Shown piece by piece: positions 25,696 through 37,300 of a DNA stretch of 64,000 nucleotides (the stretch's first letter is position 1; each line of letters opens with the position of its first letter). The stretch is taken from contig CM055758.1 of NCBI GenBank assembly GCA_029465975.1, forward strand, positions 11,507,326 to 11,571,325. The letters are read 5' to 3'. The notes below the pieces were generated by a model. That model searched no databases. It saw only the letters and a list, made by a program, of their open reading frames with translations, and had not been told where the DNA came from. The translations under genes and the position numbers were made by a program. The stretch comes from Dallia pectoralis. Taxonomy: Eukaryota; Chordata; Actinopteri; Esociformes; Umbridae.

Positions 25696-28092
25696 GTTAT
25701 CTGTGTGCAGGAAACTTGGCTAAAACCTATGCTGGACTTTGTAATTCCAGGGTTTCATGCGGTTAGGAAGGATAGGATAGAGGGTGGAGGTGGGGGTTGT
25801 GCTACGTTGGTTAAGGACGGGCTGGCGTACAGAGTTGTGGAGGTAAAGGATGCGGAGTGTGTAGGGATAGAGGTGTGCAGGAATGAAGGCAGCATTGTGG
25901 TGCTGAATTTCTATAACCCCTGTAAGCCTCTAAGTGCAGAGAAGATGGAGGGAATTGGTAGGGGTGGTGGGGGTGGTAAGGTGATTTGGTGTGGTGATTT
26001 TAATGCTCATAATGAAATATGGGGAAGTGGACACACTGATGGTAATGGGGCTGTGGTAGAGGAATATATGGAGGGTTGTGGAATGGTATGTGTTAATGAT
26101 GGGGGTGGTACAAGGGTAAATGTAGTTACAGGGACTGAATCATGTTTAGATTTAATGTGGGTGTCTGCGTCTATGGCAGGGAGATGTGAGTGGCGTGTGA
26201 TGAGAGACTCTACTGTAGGGAGTGATCACTACCCCATTGTTGGTAGGTTTGAGGTTGGTGTCTGTATGGAGAGCAGAGGGCATGTCAAGAGGTGGTGTTT
26301 TGAGAAGGCTAATTGGGATAAGTTTCAGTATTTGTGTGAAAGGGAGTGGCGGGAGTTGACATTGGAGGGATCAGTTAATGAATGTGCTCAGGAACTGACA
26401 AGTATGCTAGTGGCAGCAGCAGAGGTGGCTATTCCAGTCAGTAAGGGAGGTGGTAGGAGGAGGGTGGTACCGTGGTGGACTGATGAGTGTTCCAAAAGAG
26501 TACGTGAGAGGGATAAGGCGTTTAGGGCACTGAGGAGAAGCATGTCAGATACGAAAGTATTGGAGTATCAATGTAGAAGGGCCGAGGCTAGGAGAACGGT
26601 AAAGAGGGCTAAAAGGGACGCATGGCGTGAGTTCTGCTCTACCATTGGGAGGGGGACGGACATTGGCAGGGTGTGGCAAATGTTTAGGAAGATGTTGGGT
26701 AAAGGAGGAAATGCGGAAATACCAGTGTTGGTGGTGGGGGATGCTATTGCTATGACGGGTAAGGAAAAGGCCGGATGCGCTTGGGGTAGCGTTTGCGAAG
26801 GTTCACAGTGGTGATCACCTATGTGAGGAGAGTAAGAGGAGGAGATGTGAGATGTTAAAACAGAAGGGAGATGTGTTGGTGAAGAAGGCGGTGACAGGTG
26901 AGGTGATGGATGCTGAATTCACTAGGTTTGAGCTGACGAGGGCATTGGTGGGATGTAGGCGTTCGGCACCGGGGGAGGATAGGGTATGCTACGAGATGGT
27001 GAAGAAGGCCCCGGATAATGTAAAGGAAGCTATAGTAGGGCTGTTCAACAAGGTGTGGAGGACTGGGGTGCTGCCGGATGGGTGGAAGCAGGCGGTAGTG
27101 CTGCCGTTTTCCAAACCGGGGAAAGATCCAGGGAAGGTGGATAGCTACAGGCCAATAGCGTTGACCTCCAACTTATGTAAGCTGATGGAAAAGATGATTG
27201 TTAAAAGGTTGATGTTCTTCCTGGAGAGTAGGGGCTTGATGAGTGAAGCGCAGAGTGGGTTCAGGAGAGGGAGGTCCACTATGGATGCACTGGTGGTGGT
27301 TAGTACAGAGATTGCCAAGGCTCTTGCTATGAAGGAGAAGATGGTGGTGGTGTACTTTGATATAGAGGGCGTATGATACTATGTGGAGGGAAGGGGTGTT
27401 AATTAAGTTGAGTGCATTGGGTGTTAAGGGCAGAATGTATAATTGGATTCTGGATTTCTTGTTTGACAGGTACATACAGGTGAGGGTTGGGACGATATTG
27501 TCAGGGAGGTATGAGGTTGTAAATGGTACCCCACAGGGCAGTGTGATTTGCCCTGTGTTGTTTACATTAATGATTGATGATGTGTTTAGGGATGTAGGGA
27601 GAGGTATGGGTGTGGCACTGTATGCAGACGATGGGGCATTGTGGAAGAGAGGCAGGAATGAGAAGTTTGTGATGAGGAAGATGCAAGAGGCGGTGGGTGT
27701 GGTGGAGGACTGGTCCAAGACATGGGGTTTTAGGATGTCGGTGGCTAAATCTTGTTTCATGGTGTACTCTAGGCGGATGGTGGGTGAGGTTCGGTTATAT
27801 ACGTATGGACAGGAATTAGGAAGGGTGTTAGAGTTTAAGTATTTGGGGTTGTGGTTTGATGAGAGGCTTACGTGGAGGAGACATGTGGAGTTTATAGAGC
27901 AGAAGTGTAGGAAGGTGCTGAATCTGATGAGGGCAGTGGCAGGTGTAGATTGGGGGGCAGATAGGAAGACACTGATGTGTATGTATCAGGCACTGGTTAG
28001 ATCCACGATGGACTATGGGTGTTTTATTTATGGTGCTGCGGCCAAGACGGTGCTACAGAGATTGGACAGAGTGCAATCACGAGCACTAAGGC

Positions 28093-28491
28093 TATGTGTG
28101 GGGGCTATCAGGACCACTATGTGTGGGGGCTATCAGGACCACTATGTGTGGGGGCTATCAGGACCACTATGTGTGGGGGCTATCAGGACCACTATGTGTG
28201 GGGGCTATCAGGACCACTATGTGTGGGGGCTATCAGGACCACTATGTGTGGGGGCTATCAGGACCACTATGTGTGGGGGCTATCAGGACCACTATGTGTG
28301 GGGGCTATCAGGACCACTATGTGTGGGGGCTATCAGGACCACTATGTGTGGGGGCTATCAGGACCACTATGTGTGGGGGCTATCAGGACCACTATGTGTG
28401 GGGGCTATCAGGACCACTATGTGTGGGGGCTATCAGGACCACTATGTGTGGGGGCTATCAGGACCACCTGTGTGGGGGCTATCAGGACCAC
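28093..28491 (+). repeat. 25-bp minisatellite, 16 units, in the RT-RNase H linker of the LINE
   Basis: Fifteen exact 25-bp units (tatgtgtgggggctatc, then aggaccac) and one 24-bp variant. The ancestral segment encodes LCVGAIRTT and lies just before VVVLQVDTGKLPLSLR. The extra length is 14 x 25 + 24 = 374 bp, which is 2 modulo 3, so the array itself shifts the frame between RT and RNase H. Reading through it cycles three peptides (CVGAIRTT, MCGGYQDH, YVWGLSGP). Confidence 0.97.
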
Positions 28492-29725
28492 TCTTGTGGT
28501 GGTGTTGCAGGTGGACACAGGGAAATTGCCATTGAGCTTGAGGAGGGACAAGTTGGCACTGGCGTATTGGGCCAGGTTGAAGGGGTGTGCTAAAAGCCAC
28601 ACTGCGGTTGTGGCAACTAGGGAGTGTTGGGAGAGGGACAAGGCTAGTATGAGGATGTATGGATGGACAATTGGGCAGAAAGTGATAGAGTACGGCTTGG
28701 AGGGGATAGAGGTAGGGCCGGCGATAGCATTAGGGCCTATCCCTCCGTGGATGTTTCCAACGCCAAGTGTGGATGTGGGCATGATGCTGGAGAGGAGGGA
28801 GTGGGGAGAGGGGGAGGTGAGCGTGTGTGTGGAGAGGTATGTCTGCAGACATTTTTATGGGTTTGTAAGGGTGTATACTGATGGGTCTAAGGTAGTGAAT
28901 GGTGGTAGAGTGGGTGCAGGAGTGCATGTCCCTGAGTTCAGTGTGAGTGTCAGTCAAAGAGTCACTGATAATGTGTCGGTGTATACAGCAGAGATGGTGG
29001 CTGTGATCATTGGGTTGAGATGGGTGGAGGATGTGGCACCATGTAGGGTGGTGATATGTTCAGACTCAGCAGCAGTGTTGAGTAGTGTAATGGATGGTAG
29101 GTCTGATAGGGAGGACATACTGGGTGAAATGATGGGGATATTGCTGAGGTTGGAGAGACAGGGGGTAGTGGTGAGGTTTTGTTGGGTGCCCGCTCATGCT
29201 GGAGTGGAGGGTAACGAGGTGGCTGACCTGGTGGCAAAGAGTGCTGTAAGGAGGACTGAGGTGGATGTCAGGGTGGCGTTGGGGCGCAGGGAGGTTAAGG
29301 CGTTGATTCGTGAAGCAGGGATTGCAGTGTGGGAGAGACAGTGGGGAGAAGGTGGTAAAGGCAGGCACTTCTGGGGTATACATAGGTCAGTGAGGGAGGT
29401 TGTGGGCATGATAGGTTGTAGAAGGGAAGATGTGGTGTGGAGTAGGTTAAGGTATGGGCACACAGGGTTGAATGGCACATTGAGAGTTGTGGCAAAACAT
29501 GACACAGGTTTGTGTGATAGGTGTGAGGTGGAGGAAACGGTTGAGCATGTGCTGTTTTTCTGTGGGAGGTATGATATGGATAGGGAGGTTATGTATGGTA
29601 GTGTTAGGGAGACTAAGAGGGGTTGTGACTTAGGTGGGGTGCTTGGGGGTGGAAAAGGGAAGGAGGCAGTAATGAAGGCATTATTTCTTTTTCTCAGGAA
29701 CACGGGGCTGTACAGGAGAATATAG

Positions 29726-29838
29726 CAGGGAGGCTGTGACCGGCCTCACACTCCAGTGCGGTAGGTGGCGGTATATGCACCTTAAGTTGGTTGCGATCTG
29801 CCATTAAATGAAAAGAAGAAGAAGAAACACTCTCGCGA
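29726..29838 (+). repeat. LINE 3' UTR, (GAA)n tail and 3' target-site duplication
   Basis: A short 3' UTR of about 85 bp containing 'gtaggtggcggtatatgcac' and 'ttggttgcgatctgcc', words familiar from teleost LINE 3' ends, followed by aaatgaaaagaagaagaagaa and the duplication gaaacactctcgcga (29824-29838). Confidence 0.75.
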
Positions 29839-30327
29839 CAGTTACTTGTTGGTACACGGTGACGAACGGAAGGTCAAAGTTGAGCCAACGCGCGTGTGTG
29901 TGTTTGTGTATGTGCCTCTGCTGCTCCGTGTGGCTCCCCGTCGTGATAGCTTGCTGGCTAGTTACTTTTAAAGATTTCTTTTTTGGAATATTTTGCCAAA
30001 TTGTTGGCACAGTATGTCGTGACCGGACCAGCTACTGGTTTTGTGCTTAAAACGACACTTATATTTACAGGTTTTTCGTGGATCACTCGTGAGTCTCATG
30101 TCCTGCAAAGGATGTTTTCTAATAGTTGTTGCTAGTCATGCATGGTTGCTGGTTCACTAACTAGCTACCATATAGTTGAGCAATGTGCCAGGTGTGTGGA
30201 GGCTAGTGTATCTAGTTAGCTAGCTAAAGCAACAATTATAGACAACTAGCTCCTAATCTGATCTTTATAACTTCAGCTTTATCATAAAGCCTGTTAAACT
30301 TAGCATTAATAAGGCGAGACTTAAGAA
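29839..30327 (+). promoter_or_regulatory. pus1: pus1 upstream region / 5' UTR
   Basis: Region between the LINE and the pus1 start codon. It contains CpG-bearing sequence (ccaacgcgcgtgtg) near 29885. No TATA box is obvious. The transcription start cannot be fixed from sequence alone, and a non-coding first exon near 30000-30090 is possible. Confidence 0.35.
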
Positions 30328-33223
30328 ATGCTGACAATCCGAGCATTGATAGCGATTCCTCGGGTGTTGCGTTTCAAAAGCAACGGTAAGCCAAGTTTAG
30401 CTGATTAGTGGGTTTTATTAGTTCTAGTTTTAAAGAAAATCTTATTACTTACTTACACCCTGGTTAATTTAACCGCAAATAGTCGTGTTATCAGAGTGAT
30501 ATTAAGTATCTGATTATTGTTAGACATGAACAGATATTTTCAATTTCGGCTGATGTCATTAGTCGTTTAAATAAATGTCAAGCGTTAATGACTGTTATGG
30601 GTTGAAACTTCTTACAAAAACCCTTGTACAGTGTTTTGATCTGAAATGAGTAGATTATTTATTATGCTCATGCATTACCTTATTGTTTTCTACTAGATAG
30701 TCTTTTCTGATTCTGCACAGTGTAGAGAGAATGGGTTAGGTTCAGGTTTCAGCCCATATGGTGTAGACGGAAGTTGACTTTATGACCCTCTTAGCTATTA
30801 CTTTCGTATACCAAAGTATTAATATTATTATGTGTGAGCAAAAAGGTGAAATTTGGTATACGGCACACCTGTCCTATTGAATAAAAGTTTAACTTTCCCG
30901 TGAGTTTCAGAACTATTAACTTTGACTGGTGCTCTTTTCATCAGGTTGGGTGAACAACTGTTCAGGGATACAGGTGATGATGAGCGACGAGTCAGTGAAA
31001 CCGCTGACCATGCCACTGAAACGCGTGGAGGAGGGGAATGGAGAGTCTGATGGGCCCAACAGAAAGAAGCTTAGGTCGGATGTAGAGGAGACTGGTGATG
31101 AAAGGAAACACCCCAAAAGAAAAGTGGTCCTGCTATTGGCATATTCAGGAAAAGGTTACTATGGGATGCAGGTTGGTATTGCTGCTATTTATGAGTATAA
31201 AATGAACGAGGTGGTTTTAACAATGTAGCCATATGTCACTTTTCATATTTGGCATTGGCACACATTTCAGCAAATGTATGCCTGTTAGATATATATAGGC
31301 CAGGTTAAAATTCACTGTCTTAAATCAAAGCTTGTATCAAGCAGGCATGCTAAAGCTATTGAATCTGTGTGTATAACACATATGTTGGTAAAACTTTACA
31401 TTATTAGTTTTTGTTTGGCATGCTTTTGAAAGTAATTAATTAATGTCATTGTTACTTCTTTATAATCGTAATCAGCACTTTGGGTTTTGTTGTTCAGAGA
31501 AATGCTGGTTCCTCCCAGTTCAAAACTATTGAAGATGAGCTGGTCACAGCGCTGATTAAGTCTGAGTGTATCCCTGACAACCACGGAGATGACATGAAAA
31601 AAATGTCTTTCCAAAGATGTGCAAGAACTGACAAGGTATGGGAGAAGAGTAGACTAAGGGCTTTATTGTCCTCACATTAAGATGTAAAATCCTTTACTTC
31701 TGGTTTAAACCTTAATTTAATGCTAATCACAATAAATATGTGTGACCTCAAACAAATACATTTTTATTACCTTTTTGATATTTTTTTTTCACAGGGCGTT
31801 TCTGCAGCAGGTCAAGTGGTATCTTTAAAACTGTGGATGATTGAAGACTTAATGGAAAAAATTAACTCCAATCTTCCAACTCAGATTCGAGTCCTTGGTA
31901 CGTCTGCACTGCTTTTATTCAAAGAACCCTAGGGTGTCAGAATTACAAATATTCTTTGAAGTTGTCTTTTTCATAAAGGCAAAGATTTAAATAAAATGTT
32001 GTATGAAAATGTCTCCTGTATTTGCTATGCATGCAATTAGTTAAATTTCATTCATGTAAATATACTACTTTGAAAGATCTACAATATTTAATGTATTTTT
32101 ATCTGTATCATTTTTTTGGTTGCATCGATATATTTGTTATTTCAACCCAAAATACCCTTAAATAAATATGTGTCTTTTTGACAGGTACTGAATCTTAAGT
32201 AATTTGTTTAACTGTTGGTTCAGGTACTAATGTATATTACACATTTTTTTGACATGTTATTTTGATTTGTTTTGCCCCTGTAGGTCTGAAACGAGTCACA
32301 GGAGGCTTTAATTCCAAAAACAGCTGTGATGCTCGGACATACTCGTACATGCTCCCCACTGTGGCCTTCGCCCCAAAGGACTACGACACCAATAATTCAA
32401 GTGCATTCCGCCTCGACCCAGAGACACTGCAAAGAGTAAATCGTTTGTTTGCCACTTACAAGGGCACCCATAACTTTCACAACTTCACCTCTCAGAAGGC
32501 GGCACGAGATCCTAGTGCCCGCCGCTACATCACAGAAATGTCCTGTGGTGAACCTTTTGTGCGCGGTGGCTCAGAGTTCGCTGAGATTACTGTGCGTGGT
32601 CAGAGCTTTATGATGCATCAGATTCGGAAAATGATTGGCCTGGTAATAGCTGTGGTGAAGGGCTATTCGGGGGAAGATGTTTTAAAGCGAAGCTGGGGTG
32701 AGGAGAAGGTGGATGTACCCAAGGCCCCTGGACTGGGTTTGGTGCTTGAGAAGGTCCACTTCGACAGGTACAACAAGCGCTTCGGTGGGGATGGCCTCCA
32801 TGAGTGTCTGGAGTGGACTGAAGAAGAGCAGGCCATCGTGGCCTTCAAGGAGGCACATATCTTCCCGAGCATTGTGGAGACAGAGTGCCTGGAAGGGTCT
32901 ATGGTCAACTGGATGGCCACGCTGCCTATACACAACTTTGAAGCCACTGCATCTGGGGCTCAAGTTAAGGATCGGGGCCAGGTGAGTAAAACGCCACATA
33001 ATTATCAGTTAGCCAGTTCTATTGACAGTGGAGGTTAAACTAATCTTGAGATGTATTGAACATTTATCTAATCAATTATATAATAATAATTTGAAGCAGA
33101 TCACTGGAAGTCATATGTGAAATGGAAGATGCTTTTATCTTGTTTTATTTGTAACTTATAAATCCTTTTGTTGATTTTCAGGACGATGACGAGGAAGGGA
33201 ACGGATCCGATTCTGCTCTTTGA
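30328..33223 (+). CDS. pus1: tRNA pseudouridine synthase 1
   Basis: TruA-family enzyme that isomerises uridine to pseudouridine in tRNAs (in human PUS1 at positions such as 27/28) in nucleus and mitochondria. Six coding exons: 30328-30385, 30945-31171, 31498-31635, 31795-31897, 32284-32981, 33182-33223. Phases join exactly to a 421-residue protein (human about 427). Residues 1-20 (MLTIRALIAIPRVLRFKSNG) are Arg-rich without acids, a plausible mitochondrial presequence. A start at Met 30977 or 30980 (MMSDESVKP) would give the nuclear form. The catalytic motif RCARTDK places the nucleophile Asp at residue 140. Other family blocks are LLLAYSGKGYYGMQ, GGFNSKNSCDARTYSY, YKGTHNFHNFTS and MMHQIRKMIGLV. 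The acidic tail DDDEEGNGSDSAL is the last exon. The first-exon call rests on splice phase and composition. Confidence 0.93.
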
Positions 33224-33335
33224 GAATGAATAAGTGTCTCTGTGCAATAGGCCGTCTCAATAATTGAGTTTTGTTTTGCCATGAAAATGGATGGTCAGTT
33301 ATGCCTCTGATTTACTGGACAATGGAGACGTTTTG

Positions 33336-33341
33336 AATAAA
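33336..33341 (+). terminator. pus1: pus1 polyadenylation signal AATAAA
   Basis: Canonical AATAAA 113 bp after the pus1 stop codon, in 'gaataaaacattt'. It is the first canonical hexamer downstream. Confidence 0.7.
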
Positions 33342-33349
33342 ACATTTAT

Positions 33350-34322
33350 TTTAAACCAAATGTGATTTATTTTAATCTTAATCCCCATAGACCTTGCAGC
33401 AATGGATGTATACATTGATCTTTCAACATTGGCAAAATATAAGTACACCTATTTTTTTTGTATATTTAATAGAAAGAAATATGTTGACAAATGTCACTTT
33501 GTCCCTTTTTACATGATTGTTAAAACGCAGAGCCAGAGTAATGTTGCCTTTACTTTGTGGAAGGAAATTCCTTATTTCTTAAAAGAAAGCAAGAAAATTG
33601 GCAAAAGCGAGGGAGCATGATGGTATGTGGTTAGGTGATATCTGGGAATTGTGTATTCCACTTTTATGCCATTATATATAATATATCCCATTTAAATGTA
33701 ATTACTGTGCTATGTGTCTCATTTTTAACACTTCTACTTTTCATTTAAAACAGTTTGATGATATAATTTTTTTTGGTAACAGAGGTATCCTTCCAAATTA
33801 TTTGCCCTGAACCTTAGAATCCCCTGAAACTTTTTCATAATGTTATACTGCTCCAAGTTTTGATCATAACTTAATAAAGAATTCACGCTGCTGGTGATGC
33901 CTATAGTTAATATTTTTTTTAAAGTGTGTGGCAAGTTCAGTCTACCCTAATGCAGACACTGCATGGGCACATAGCACTGCATTCTCATAAATGTGATGAC
34001 TAATAAGTATGTATGGCACATGCAGAAACAAAACGCAGGCCTGAATTGATTGGCTTTTAGAATACATTTATGTGGGAATGCAATAGGAAGCAGTGTATGT
34101 TATGTCGTAAGGTTTTATGACGATCACATATTAGTCAAATTAACATATTGTATTTATATTTGGACACATTTTCATGAAACAAACTCTAATATCAGTTATG
34201 GGAGGTAATGCTCTGTAGATTACTAGCATCACCAATACATTATACCCGCCAACCGCTAGGGGGGGACGTTACAATACCTCTCTAGCCGAAGAAAATGCGT
34301 CTGTACCAGTCTGGTAAAAAAG
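33350..34322. other. pus1-noc4l intergenic region
   Basis: AT-rich DNA with no recognisable ORF domain. The last 80 bp (about 34245-34322) become GC-richer with 'ccgctaggggggg' and 'tagccgaag', presumably the noc4l promoter and 5' UTR; 'aagatggcg' surrounds the noc4l start codon. Confidence 0.5.
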
Positions 34323-37300
34323 ATGGCGACTTCCAAGAGGGCCAACGTGAGTTCAGAAAACACATCAGAACCAGATGGGTTTAAAGCCAAAAAAGCAGAA
34401 ATTACCAGTAAAATTGAACTGGTAATTCAGAGCAAGAAAAATGCCAACGATGTGTTCGACGTTATTGAGTACCTTCAGGTAGAAAATAACATTATTACTT
34501 AATTTAAATGTGCTTGTTAGCTTAATGTTTGGCTTACAATACTACCACCAGACTCATGTTGCCTATTAATATTTATTATAATTGTACATTTTCTATTTTT
34601 CCTCAGTCCGAGAAAGAGAAGATCGTTGTTTGTGCGATAAATGCCTGTTGTAAACTGTTCTGTGCGTTATTGGAGAGAGGAGACCTGTTTGTTGGGCAAC
34701 TGCCGACAGAAGATGATATGTTGATAGGTGAGTATCAGCTAATGTTAAACTAACCAGATGGTGTCCGTTTGGATCAAGACCTCCAGAACTGACAGAAACA
34801 TAGTTGTCACAGTTTGTAAGCAAATGTTTGGTAGCCAGGATGGAGAATTGTTTACCCTGAGAAATATATGTAGAGGACAAGGATAGAAATAGGAATTGTT
34901 TTAGAGAATGAGTTAGATGGCCAGCCCAGCTCTGTCAAAATGACTATTGAAACCATTTTTTCCATTCTGGGCTGTAATTTCTTGCTTTGTAACTTTAAAA
35001 TGGATTAAAACAGAGTGGATGATTCTGTGTTTACGGTTGAAGTCTGCACATAGTGGGACTGGTTGGGGACCCCAGAAATATGAGCCGGACAGATGGTAAA
35101 AACTGCTATATCTGAGAAAAGGTGGCTTACAATACAGTGAAATTCTGTTCAATACAGTGACTATTCCACATAAATAATTAACCCTTAACATGCCTTTTCT
35201 GTTGTTACACTTGTTTGGCCATGTGGCCACAAACTACCACAACACCAGATAATTATCATTGTTCTGTCACAACCAGGCGGTTGTGGAGAAAGCACCTCTT
35301 ACAGGAATGTCTGCACGTCTAACAAGGCAGCAAATATTTTCACGGGTCCTCAGATCCTCAAACTTGTACTGATGTACTGTTAAGAGCATCGTCCCAGGCT
35401 GAGTTCAAGATCTGTAAACCTATAAGGTATAATGGTCAGCTGAAGACCCTTAATTGTTACAATCCCAACCACCAGGCAGTTTTAACTTCTCATGCACGTT
35501 TCTCGGCTTGACTGGTGCTGTCATTGCCCCCAAGTTTTAATTCTGTGGCTACCCGGATAAGTGCCATTGTCCTCCTATTTAATAGGAGCCATGTTATCCA
35601 AAAAGCACCACTCACAGCTCACTTTAAAAGGAAATTCTAACAGAACATTCTTCCTGACATCTGAAAAGTTGCCTCCAGATGTGTTTGGGCAAACTTGAGC
35701 TGTCATTTTGAAGAACTTGTCCCGTTATGTCTGAAATCAGTACACAATGCAAATACAGAGCAAGTCAGAAAGGGCTAATACATTTTCACACCACCATGTA
35801 ATTACTTTTACCTCAAGTACCTCCTGCGCAACCACTCTGTACTTGTGCAATGTGTAAATAGCGAAGTTACAGATAATAGACTAATATAATATGTTGTTTG
35901 TTATTGTGTTTTGTGTCTGTTTTGAATGTTAACTGACTTTGCTGCAGGAAAATACAGTGCAGATGAGAAGTACAAGATGTTCATGCGCCATCGCTACAAT
36001 GGCTGTTTGCAGATGCTTCTGGAGCACATCAGTCACGAATCATACCAGGTTAAAGTGAGTGACTTTATTATGGCCTTGTTATATTTGGAAGAAACTACCT
36101 TGTACTGAATAATTTGTGATGGAGGAAATGTGTTGAATGTGTTTGGTCTGATGAAGCTATTGTGATGCTGTTTATTGTAATACAGGAGAGTGCCCTGTGT
36201 ACTCTGATGACGTTTGCCTCCATGGAAGGGAAGTTCCCCCTGCAAGACTTAGACTGGAGTGAACACTACAGCTTCCCAAGAGAAATCCTCCAGGTAGAAA
36301 TGTCCCTAGCTAGGTCTTTACTTTTTTGGAAACAGATTTTTTGTAAGTCAAGCGACTACTCTGAATGCTTTGCTAAGAAGTTTCCGCCAAACTTGCTGTA
36401 AGAAGGAGTTTGTCATGATGTAGTGTACAAAGGGAACACAATCTGTTAAAGAGTGAACTGCACACATGTTGGAGCATACATGACCAGGTTATTATGAAAA
36501 AGTGAGATTTGTCAAATATAAGAAAAGCACTGACCATGATGTCACCAGAATTTGCCTCTTTAAATGTTCATGAAATGAGCATCAAGGTCATCTCTTTTTT
36601 TATTACTCCCATTGTAAGTTATTTAATCTGTAGCTTCATGCTCTGTGCCATGCTCTGTGCCATGCTCTGTGCCATGCTCTGTGCCATGCTCTGTGTCATG
36701 CTCTGTGCCATGCTCTGTGCCATGCTCTGTGCCATGCTCTGTGCCATGCACTGTGCCATGCTCTGTGCCATGCTCTGTGCCATGCTCTGTGCCATGCTCT
36801 GTGCCATGCACTGTGCCATGCTCTGTGCCATGCTCTGTGCCATGCTCTGTGCCATGCTCTGTGCCATGCTCTGTGCCATGCTCTGTGCCATGCTCTGTGC
36901 CATGCTCTGTGCCATGCTCTGTGCCATGCTCTGTGTCATGCTCTGTGCCATGCTCTGTGCCATGCTCTGTGCCATGCACTGTGCCATGCTCTGTGCCATG
37001 CTCTGTGCCATGCTCTGTGCCATGCTCTGTGCCATGCTCTGTGCCATGCACTGTGCCATGCTCTGTGCCATGCTCTGTGCCATGCTCTGTGCCATGCTCT
37101 GTGCCATGCTCTGTGCCATGCTCTGTGCCAATGTGGTAATATTGAGTGTTTGTTGGTTTGTATTGACCTTTTTGCTTTCTGTGCAGGGAGTGGTTAAAAA
37201 ACTGCTATCTCAAGAAGAGGATATGGCCATTCTTATCTCCAGATTTCAGGAGTACATGGAGATGGAAGATGTGCGTTACTACGTCATGAGTGCCATCCGT

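Larger units (their letters stand above)
19732..29725 (+). pseudogene. LINE ORF2: endonuclease, reverse transcriptase, RNase H (broken)
   Basis: Polyprotein of the I-superfamily LINE. Start ATG 19732 (MSLVLLQWNARSLVANGQEF). The APE-type endonuclease is split by the 27-bp array, then continues at 25696 with CVQETWLKP (Glu), GDFNAHNEIWG and SDHYPIVG, all catalytic motifs present. A first frameshift near 26770 ends that frame (stop 26814). The RT domain runs 26852-27376 (APGEDRVCYEM, SYRPIALTSNLCKLMEK, SGFRRGRSTMDAL, YFDIEG). A second frameshift at about 27368 falls inside motif A; RT resumes with DTMWREG, NGTPQGSVICPVLF and YADDGALW. A third shift is caused by the 25-bp array (28093-28491). RNase H follows (VYTDGSK, YTAEMVAV, SDSAAVL, WVPAHAGVEGNEVAD). 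Stop at 29723-29725. Codon reading elsewhere is intact, so the decay is recent. Confidence 0.9.
15119..29823 (+). mobile_element. I-superfamily LINE (RNase H-bearing, Nimb/I-like), expanded to 14.7 kb
   Basis: A single non-LTR retrotransposon bounded by near-identical target-site duplications (15106-15118 and 29824-29838). Order of parts: ORF1 start, nested insertion, ORF1 zinc knuckles, ORF2 endonuclease, RT, RNase H, short 3' UTR (29726-29810) and a (GAA)n tail. Removing the nested 3.5 kb, the 27-bp array, the 25-bp array and the 50-bp repeats leaves about 5 kb, normal for a full-length element. The RNase H domain after RT and three CCHC-type knuckles in ORF1 place it in the I superfamily; Nimb is my best guess at the family. 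Both ORFs are broken, so this copy is dead. It ends about 500 bp upstream of the pus1 start codon, in the same orientation. Confidence 0.88.

Noticed and set aside
19790..25766. Very long ORFs (1,300-2,000 codons) on the minus strand and in a second plus frame across the 27-bp array
   Set aside because: They are reading-frame shadows of a 27-bp repeat that has no stop in several frames. Only the LINE ORF2 frame continues into recognisable protein on both sides.
27173..29703. Several minus-strand Pro/Ser/Leu-rich ORFs
   Set aside because: Antisense of the GT-rich LINE RT and RNase H coding strand.
36619..37139. Repeat ORFs on both strands in the 12-bp array as a real protein
   Set aside because: Low-complexity repeat in an intron; no start or splice context of its own and no unique sequence apart from exon 5.
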